Shown here: piece after piece, positions 50,385 through 53,790 of the stretch
Position numbering within the stretch: the stretch's first letter is position 1
Layout of the letters: every line of letters starts with the position of its first letter
NCBI GenBank assembly: GCA_022566215.1
Contig: JADFJJ010000001.1
Span: 1-53,790 of the forward strand
From: Pseudomonadota bacterium
GTDB lineage: Bacteria; Pseudomonadota; Alphaproteobacteria; Sphingomonadales; SMXR01
Direction: 5' to 3'
Length of the DNA stretch: 53,790 bases
The notes under the pieces: generated by a model
The model's database searches: none
What the model was told of the DNA's origin: nothing
Seen by the model: the letters and a program-made list of their open reading frames with translations, nothing else
Translations under genes and position numbers: made by a program

Positions 50385-52486
50385 GCATTCTCCTTATCCC
50401 AGTCGGCGAAGGTTTTTCCTTCCCTTACCAAGCGTTCCAGAAGCGGCGCCGGTTCCCAGAACAGGGGGCCAAATTTTTCCCGGTATTTTTTCATGCCGGC
50501 AAGGATTTTATCGAGACCGATATGGTCGGCCCAGAACATCGGCCCGCCCTTGTGGCGGGGAAAGCCGTAGCCGGCGGTCCAGACCACATCAATATCGCTG
50601 GCGCGAAGCGCGATCCCTTCATCGAGAATATTCGCCCCCTCATTGACCAGGGGGTAGAGACAACGCTCGAAGATTTCTTCCCTGCCGGGTGGATCCTGTA
50701 CGACACCCAAATCCTCGGCCGTCTTTCGAATTAGAGCCAGTGCGTCGGGGTCTTCGAAACGCCCGCGCGTTCCCTTTTCATAGCGGTAAAACCCGGTGCC
50801 GGTTTTCTGACCGAACCGCCCGGCATCATTCATCACGGCGCCGGCGGCGAAGAAAGTGGGATCATCGGGTTTGTTATCTCTCATCGCCTCACGTATCTTA
50901 TGGCCGACGTCGATTCCGGCCAGGTCATAAACCGCCAGAACCCCCATTGCCATGCCAAAATCCTCAAGGACAGAATCGATATCCTTCGGGCTTGCACCCT
51001 CAAGAAGCATACGCTGGGCTTCGCGGCCATAGGGAGAAAGCATGCGGTTGCCGATAAAGCCAAAGCATATTCCGGAAACCACCGGTATTTTCCGGATGCG
51101 TTTTCCAACTTGAAGCGCGCTTTTCAGAACCCCGGCATCCGTCTTGGCCCCACGCACCACTTCCAATAGCGGCATGATATTGGCGGGACTGAAGAAATGA
51201 AGGCCGAGAACGTATTCCGGTCTTTTGGTCTCAGCGGCTATTTCATCGACATCCAGCGTCGAGGTGTTGGTGGCAAGAATTGCTCCCTGTTTGCAGATGC
51301 TATCAAGCTTCCTGAACACCTCTTTCTTTAAGTCCATATTTTCGAACACCGCTTCAATCACCAGATCACAGTCCGCAAAATTGGCCATATCGAGGCTTCC
51401 CCGGATATTCGCCATCAGGGCATTCTTTTGCTTTGCGCTGAGGCGGCCTCTTTTGACCGTCCTTTCATAATTCCGCTCAATGGTGGCAAGGCCTCGCTTC
51501 AGATTATCCTCATTCGCCTCAACCAGGGTTACGGGTAAGCCGGCGTTGGCGAAACACATGGCAATGCCCCCGCCCATGGTGCCGGCGCCCAGGATGCCGA
51601 CATTTGCAATTTCATGCACCGCTGTATCCTCCGGAAGACCCGGAATTTTCCGGGTTTTACGTTCGGCGAAAAAGATGTGCCGCAACGCCTTGGATTCAAA
51701 GGTATCCTTAGCTTCAAGGCACAGTTTTAGCTCTAGCGCCAGGCCTTCCTTGAAGGGTAAATCCATGGCTGCCCGGACCGCTTGCAGCGCTTTCAGGGGG
51801 GACGTCCGCCCCTTAAGGCGGCTTTTGGCAAAGGCTTCATAATGGGCGAAAGCCTCCTCTACCCCCGTGCCGTCAACCGACAACCTTGAGACCGGCCTTG
51901 GTCCTTTGCCTTCCTCCACCAGCTTTCGGGCATAAGCTTTGGCTTCAGCCATAAGATCACCGCCGGCAATATGATCAACAATGCCAAGCTCTTTGGCTTT
52001 TGACGCACTGATCGGTTTGGCGGTCATGATAATGTCGAGCGCCCCCCGGACACCGATCAGCCTAGGCAGGCGCTGGGTTCCCCCGGCGCCAGGAAAAATG
52101 CCCAAATTCAACTCCGGTAAGCCCAACCTGGCCTTGGCGTCCGCCACCCGGTAATGACATGCCAGGGTAGCTTCCATCCCACCGCCTAGCGCAGTGCCGA
52201 AAATGGCGGCGACAACCGGGACTTTCATACCCTCAATAGTATCAAAGACATCTTGCAGGTGCGGGGCCTGAACTGGTTTGTCAAATTCACTGATATCTGC
52301 CCCGGCAAAAAAAGTGCGGCCCTTGCAGGCCAGGATAATCGCCTTGGCATCTCCCTCTTTGGCGAGGCTTTCAAAGGCCTCCATTAACCCAAGGCGGACG
52401 GCGTGAGAGATAGCATTCACCGGCGGGTTATCGGTCCAGACTACGGCGATTTCGTCTTTTCTTTCTATTGTCACGGGATTGGTCAT
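50381..52486 (-). CDS. Bifunctional enoyl-CoA hydratase/3-hydroxyacyl-CoA dehydrogenase (FadJ-like)
   Basis: A 701-residue fusion. Residues 1 to about 200 are a crotonase domain ([51 protein letters not shown]). From about 290 comes the dehydrogenase part, with [21 protein letters not shown] for [19 protein letters not shown] for catalysis and [14 protein letters not shown] leading into the C-terminal domain. It serves beta-oxidation, possibly of the pimelyl- or adipyl-type CoA esters made by both aromatic pathways in this window. It faces the anthranilate operon, and its stop is shared with the thiolase stop. GAGGA precedes the ATG, seven bases after the DUF2238 stop, so it may be read with the two genes upstream. 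Confidence 0.9.
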   Translation of the reverse strand: MTNPVTIERKDEIAVVWTDNPPVNAISHAVRLGLMEAFESLAKEGDAKAIILACKGRTFFAGADISEFDKPVQAPHLQDVFDTIEGMKVPVVAAIFGTALGGGMEATLACHYRVADAKARLGLPELNLGIFPGAGGTQRLPRLIGVRGALDIIMTAKPISASKAKELGIVDHIAGGDLMAEAKAYARKLVEEGKGPRPVSRLSVDGTGVEEAFAHYEAFAKSRLKGRTSPLKALQAVRAAMDLPFKEGLALELKLCLEAKDTFESKALRHIFFAERKTRKIPGLPEDTAVHEIANVGILGAGTMGGGIAMCFANAGLPVTLVEANEDNLKRGLATIERNYERTVKRGRLSAKQKNALMANIRGSLDMANFADCDLVIEAVFENMDLKKEVFRKLDSICKQGAILATNTSTLDVDEIAAETKRPEYVLGLHFFSPANIMPLLEVVRGAKTDAGVLKSALQVGKRIRKIPVVSGICFGFIGNRMLSPYGREAQRMLLEGASPKDIDSVLEDFGMAMGVLAVYDLAGIDVGHKIREAMRDNKPDDPTFFAAGAVMNDAGRFGQKTGTGFYRYEKGTRGRFEDPDALALIRKTAEDLGVVQDPPGREEIFERCLYPLVNEGANILDEGIALRASDIDVVWTAGYGFPRHKGGPMFWADHIGLDKILAGMKKYREKFGPLFWEPAPLLERLVREGKTFADWDKENA

Positions 52487-52493
52487 TCGGTCC

Positions 52494-53135
52494 TCAACTT
52501 GGTTTTGGAAGTTTGTTCATACGCGCCAGCCACTTAACCACAACAAAGGAAATAATTGCTCCGGTGATGGCGAGGGTGTGGTCTTTTTGGGCATCAAAAA
52601 TATCCCCTTGAGTTCCAAGAAAGGCAATTGCCACTTCCGAATCCGGGTAAATAATAGTTGCGACGATCCATTCAATCGCTTCATAAATTGCGCTCATGGA
52701 AATGATGAACAAAAGTCCGATCAGATCGTCCCAATGGTTTTTCGTCCCTACGATCTCCTTGGCAACCTCGCGCAAAGGCCAGAACATCAAAAGCCCGAAA
52801 GAGAAATGAATGATGCGGTCATAATGATTGCGGCCAAGGTCAAGCAGGTCAGAAATCCAAAACCCTAGCGGCACTTCGGCATAAGTATAATGACTCCCAA
52901 GTGTGTGAAATGCCATGAAGACGGCGATCATGGTATAGGAAGCGTTGGACAGCTGAAGCGTGGGATATGTTCGCCAAATCACAATAACCACAATGATAAC
53001 CAAAATATTTTCCAACGCCCAATCCTCTAAATCCAGAGGATTTATAGCCATGATCACCCACCAAATGCCGTAGGCGATGACAAGCATCATATGATATTTT
53101 GAACGGAAAAACCCGTCGCCTGATTTTCCTGTCAT
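52494..53135 (-). CDS. DUF2238 (YjdF-like) membrane protein
   Basis: A 213-residue integral membrane protein with about six helices. The conserved heart of the family is seen: FHTLGSHYTYAEVPLG, NHYDRIIHFSFGLLMFWPLREV, IYEAIEWIVA and LGTQGDIFDAQKDHTLAITGAIIS. Its function is unknown; the conserved His, Asp and Glu residues inside the membrane suggest an enzymatic or metal-binding role. It starts 16 bases after the M50 protease stop with AGGGGA before the ATG and ends seven bases before the FadJ-like gene. Confidence 0.85.
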   Translation of the reverse strand: MTGKSGDGFFRSKYHMMLVIAYGIWWVIMAINPLDLEDWALENILVIIVVIVIWRTYPTLQLSNASYTMIAVFMAFHTLGSHYTYAEVPLGFWISDLLDLGRNHYDRIIHFSFGLLMFWPLREVAKEIVGTKNHWDDLIGLLFIISMSAIYEAIEWIVATIIYPDSEVAIAFLGTQGDIFDAQKDHTLAITGAIISFVVVKWLARMNKLPKPS

Positions 53136-53151
53136 ATATCCCCTAACAACC

Positions 53152-53790
53152 TCAAGACCGTTCCAGTTCGGCCTTCATAGTGAAATAATCAAGCATATCT
53201 TTCAATGTCAGAATGCCCAAAAGCTGCCCACCCGTTGATATAACAAGCACGCGCGAACGCTTCAGTTTTTGTAGCCGGGCCAAGGCCCCCATTGCATCCA
53301 TGGTTTCAGGCACTGTGTTTTCATGGCTTAATTTTTGCATAATGTTCGCTACCGGAACCGTATCCCATTTGTCGGGGGCAACCTGCTTGACGTCCTTCAG
53401 TTCGATCACCCCTTGCAATATTTCGCCATCGACCACTGGGAAAAGTTTGTGATGGTGCTTGTAAAAATAATCCTCGACCAACTCGCGTACAGTAATGGTC
53501 GAGGGGACGGAAATCGGCTCCGTTATCATAAACCGGCTAATCAGCTGGTTCTCTAACGAGCTTTTCAGCAAAACCTGCTGGTATGAAGCGAATGAAGCAT
53601 TTTTTAAAAACACGCCTATCAAAATCCACCAGATGCCACTGATAATATTTCCGGTGATAAGAAAAAAAGCTCCGGCGATCATAAAAGCAGTGCCAAATCC
53701 TGAGCCATATCTGGAGGCTTTTTTGGTGGCCTTTTGGATATCCCCTGACTTGTGCCACAGGATTGACCGGAATACTCGTCCGCCATCCAG
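53152..53790 (-). CDS. Site-2-type zinc metalloprotease (M50) with CBS domains, C-terminal part
   Basis: The frame continues beyond the track's start at 53682 to the window edge, giving 212 residues of an incomplete protein. It opens LDGGRVFRSILWHKSGDIQKA, the third conserved motif of M50 proteases, whose aspartate is a zinc ligand. Two membrane-like stretches follow (GTAFMIAGAFFLITGNIISGIWWILIG). The rest is a pair of CBS domains (MITEPISVPSTITVRELVEDYF and IMQKLSHENTVPETMDAMGAL with GQLLGILTLKDM). This Rip3-like layout cleaves membrane proteins and may sense adenosine nucleotides through the CBS pair. The N-terminal HExxH part lies outside the window. Confidence 0.85.
   Translation of the reverse strand: MDGGRVFRSILWHKSGDIQKATKKASRYGSGFGTAFMIAGAFFLITGNIISGIWWILIGVFLKNASFASYQQVLLKSSLENQLISRFMITEPISVPSTITVRELVEDYFYKHHHKLFPVVDGEILQGVIELKDVKQVAPDKWDTVPVANIMQKLSHENTVPETMDAMGALARLQKLKRSRVLVISTGGQLLGILTLKDMLDYFTMKAELERS

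Noticed and set aside
1-53790. CRISPR arrays, tRNA, rRNA genes, transposases
   Set aside because: I saw no regular short repeat arrays, no tRNA-like clover-leaf sequences, no rRNA stretches and no transposase or integrase reading frame anywhere in the window.

Overview
The window looks like a chromosomal catabolic island of a facultatively anaerobic, nitrate-respiring proteobacterium. The evidence is an ATP-dependent (class I) benzoyl-CoA reductase pathway, membrane nitrate reductase NarGHJI with two NarK transporters, a UbiH-type hydroxylase (which implies ubiquinone) and FNR-type promoters. An alphaproteobacterium is my guess from gene content; the class is not proven. GC is moderate to high, but the XdhC/MocA pair (about 23.4-25.1 kb) is visibly AT-richer, and narGHJI looks GC-richer.

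Layout. (1) 1-840: two gene fragments on opposite strands (DEAD-box helicase, class III cyclase) meet at a 12-base overlap. This looks like a chimeric or rearranged end. (2) 847-8189, minus strand: had-oah-dch-tetR-bcrC-bcrB-bcrA, the Thauera-type route from benzoyl-CoA to ring opening. A promoter overlaps a perfect 14-bp palindrome upstream. (3) 8352-14366, minus strand, directly upstream of that operon: MIO-type aminomutase/lyase, class III aminotransferase, thiolase and an acyl-CoA ligase of the feruloyl-CoA synthetase family. Read together they suggest an undescribed route: aromatic alpha-amino acid to beta-amino acid, to 3-aryl-3-oxopropanoate, to its CoA ester, to aroyl-CoA plus acetyl-CoA. 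(4) 14509-18824, plus strand, divergent: an Lrp/AsnC regulator followed by 4-hydroxybenzoyl-CoA reductase (hcrC-hcrA-hcrB), which would bring a tyrosine-derived product to benzoyl-CoA. (5) 18835-23342: a UbiH-like FAD hydroxylase, divergent from an FNR-type promoter driving two SDR proteins and an unassigned radical SAM protein. (6) 23437-25079: XdhC and MocA-like molybdenum-cofactor maturation proteins, probably serving Hcr. (7) 25219-26583: tryptophanase behind an FNR-type promoter. (8) 26584-39084: nitrate respiration (DUF6969-like protein, a 139-aa unknown, narGHJI, narK1, narK2). The upstream regions of the first two genes are paralogous and each carries an FNR site. The module lies between two 100-bp direct repeats, and the second abuts a broken HIT-family gene. 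(9) 39284-41104: small membrane proteins and a TerB-like protein, ending in a clear terminator. (10) 41232-50384, plus strand: an aerobic 2-aminobenzoate (anthranilate) CoA-pathway operon with its own MarR regulator and a palindromic operator. (11) 50381-53790, minus strand: a FadJ-like fusion, a DUF2238 membrane protein and the C-terminal part of an M50/CBS protease.

Together the genes describe an organism that dismantles all three aromatic amino acids and anthranilate. Phenylalanine/tyrosine carbon would enter the anaerobic benzoyl-CoA pathway through a beta-amino acid intermediate. Tryptophan would be split by tryptophanase. Anthranilate would be degraded with oxygen through its CoA ester. 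Nitrate would be the electron acceptor when oxygen is absent. The regulators match this: Lrp for amino acids, TetR and MarR for aromatic acyl-CoAs, and FNR-type sites for anoxia. All functional calls come from reading the translated sequence and from remembered family features; nothing was searched.
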